Origin: Bacilli bacterium
Lineage (GTDB): Bacteria; Bacillota_I; Bacilli_A; RF39; UBA660
NCBI GenBank assembly: GCA_017888105.1
Contig: JAGHGS010000077.1
Location: 1-5,579 of the forward strand
DNA: 5,579 bases
Direction: 5' to 3'
Shown: positions 5,071 through 5,579 of the stretch, in pieces
Numbering within the stretch: the stretch's first letter is position 1
Layout: each line of letters begins with the position of its first letter
Translations under genes and position numbers: made by a program
The notes under the pieces: generated by a model
Told to the model about the DNA's origin: nothing
Databases searched by the model: none
What the model saw: only the letters and a program-made list of their open reading frames with translations

Positions 5071-5579
5071 TTATTCAACTACAACATATGGATCACTAAT
5101 AGTTCCACTTCCTGTTATTGTATTATTAGTTGTCAGACTGATTACTGGGCGCACACCCGGAGCGGTCCAATCCACGCTGTTGTGGTCGAGGGCGCCATCC
5201 GAATTCACACGGAACACGATAGCATAACTGTACGTAGCATTAAAGTGAAACGGAGACATGGTCCAATAAATGTTTCCTGTGTAAAGGTAATATCCATAGT
5301 TAGTACTACTTGTTCCTCCTGCATACATGACTTCATCTGCTGTAATGAGTCCTATTTTCGTTGTATACAAGTCATTGGTATTACTACATTCATAACTTGG
5401 TGTTCCATTACTTCTTCTTTCATAGGCTGCGTAATAGAATGTTGTTCCACTACTTACCCAACTATCTCCACTTTCTGTATTTCGATCGTTACAAAATCCC
5501 GCACTTCCTCCACTGGCTATCTTGCTATCATAACTTTGCAAGTTATTACTATACCATGTATCGAGTATTCCTTTTATGG
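5071..5579 (-). CDS. C-terminal part of a surface or secreted protein with a ligand-binding-like domain (5' end outside the window)
   Basis: The frame is open to the right edge, and 168 residues are visible, beginning IKGILDTWYSNNLQSY. The TTG at 5539-5541 is an ordinary internal Leu codon, not the start. The residues are rich in Ser, Thr, Asn, Gly and Tyr, as in secreted proteins. Recognisable blocks are LDTWYSNNL (5-13), FCNDRN (28-33), YECSNTN (62-68), IGLITADEVMYAGG (75-88), YYLYTGNIYWTMSP (96-109), PGVRPVISL (140-148) and GSGTISDPYVVVE (156-168). From memory, this pattern belongs to a large paralogous family of surface proteins in uncultured gut Firmicutes, close to DUF6273 and probably of C-type-lectin or formylglycine-enzyme-like fold. 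Other members often have a prepilin-like N terminus, which cannot be checked here. The two cysteines (29 and 64) may form a disulfide. Base composition is clearly higher in GC than in the neighbouring genes. Ligand and role are unknown. Confidence 0.75.
   Translation of the reverse strand, partial: IKGILDTWYSNNLQSYDSKIASGGSAGFCNDRNTESGDSWVSSGTTFYYAAYERRSNGTPSYECSNTNDLYTTKIGLITADEVMYAGGTSSTNYGYYLYTGNIYWTMSPFHFNATYSYAIVFRVNSDGALDHNSVDWTAPGVRPVISLTTNNTITGSGTISDPYVVVE
5147..5275 (-). other. GC-rich, candidate hypervariable segment in the surface-protein gene (possible DGR variable repeat)
   Basis: Bases 5147-5220 contain 47 G or C in 74 (about 63%). The next 120 bases of the same gene are near 38%, and the rest of the window is lower still. 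The patch encodes residues 120-143, directly before the conserved GVRPV block, and the candidate region starts after YWTMSP. On the coding strand it contains the run GAC CAC AAC AGC (Asp-His-Asn-Ser, residues 131-134). All four codons can be reached from AAC by changing only adenines. That is the signature of adenine mutagenesis in the variable repeat of a diversity-generating retroelement. No second copy (template repeat) and no reverse transcriptase is present in the window. Confidence 0.35.

Noticed and set aside
5071..5541. A complete 156-residue gene starting at 5541
   Set aside because: The supposed start is a TTG (Leu) codon with no ribosome binding site. The same frame stays open to the window edge with family-typical residues (LDTWYSNN) upstream, so this is the 3' part of a larger gene.

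Overview
The window is AT-rich except for one short GC-rich patch. It uses strong sigma-A-type promoters, AGGAGG-type ribosome binding sites and intrinsic terminators. Every stop codon seen is TAA. These traits, and the style of the surface protein at the right end, suggest a low-GC, Mollicutes-like member of the Bacilli, of the kind common among uncultured gut bacteria. This assignment is inference. The three complete genes are unbroken in the standard code with no internal TGA, so nothing suggests TGA is read as tryptophan.

All protein genes lie on the minus strand, so transcription runs from high to low coordinates. From right to left: (1) 5071-5579 is the 3' end of a secreted or surface protein with a C-terminal domain that looks like a ligand-binding fold. 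It is followed by a hairpin at its stop codon and a strong bidirectional terminator. (2) 4746-5070 is a gene-poor spacer. It holds a plus-strand promoter, a compact set of hairpins and an intrinsic terminator, which together look like an unannotated small RNA of about 100 nt; it also holds the promoter of the next minus-strand gene. (3) 3126-4736 encodes an unrecognised five-helix membrane protein with a large extracytoplasmic domain. (4) 1575-3065 encodes a RelA/SpoT-type protein with an intact (p)ppGpp hydrolase site but an apparently dead synthetase domain and no C-terminal half beyond TGS. It has its own near-consensus promoter, and its terminator contains its stop codon. (5) 1275-1574 is a spacer that ends in a very good promoter for ftsA. 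(6) 33-1274 encodes FtsA, followed 14 nt later by the start of the next gene, almost certainly ftsZ.

The left half therefore holds the FtsA-FtsZ division module next to an alarmone hydrolase with separate transcription signals. The genes are neighbours, and nothing in the sequence shows they act together. The right end looks like accessory surface-protein territory. Its most striking signal is a patch of about 74 bp at roughly 63% GC inside the surface gene's C-terminal domain. The patch contains a run of NNC codons that could each derive from AAC, as expected for the variable repeat of a diversity-generating retroelement. No reverse transcriptase or template repeat lies in this window, so that reading is a hypothesis.
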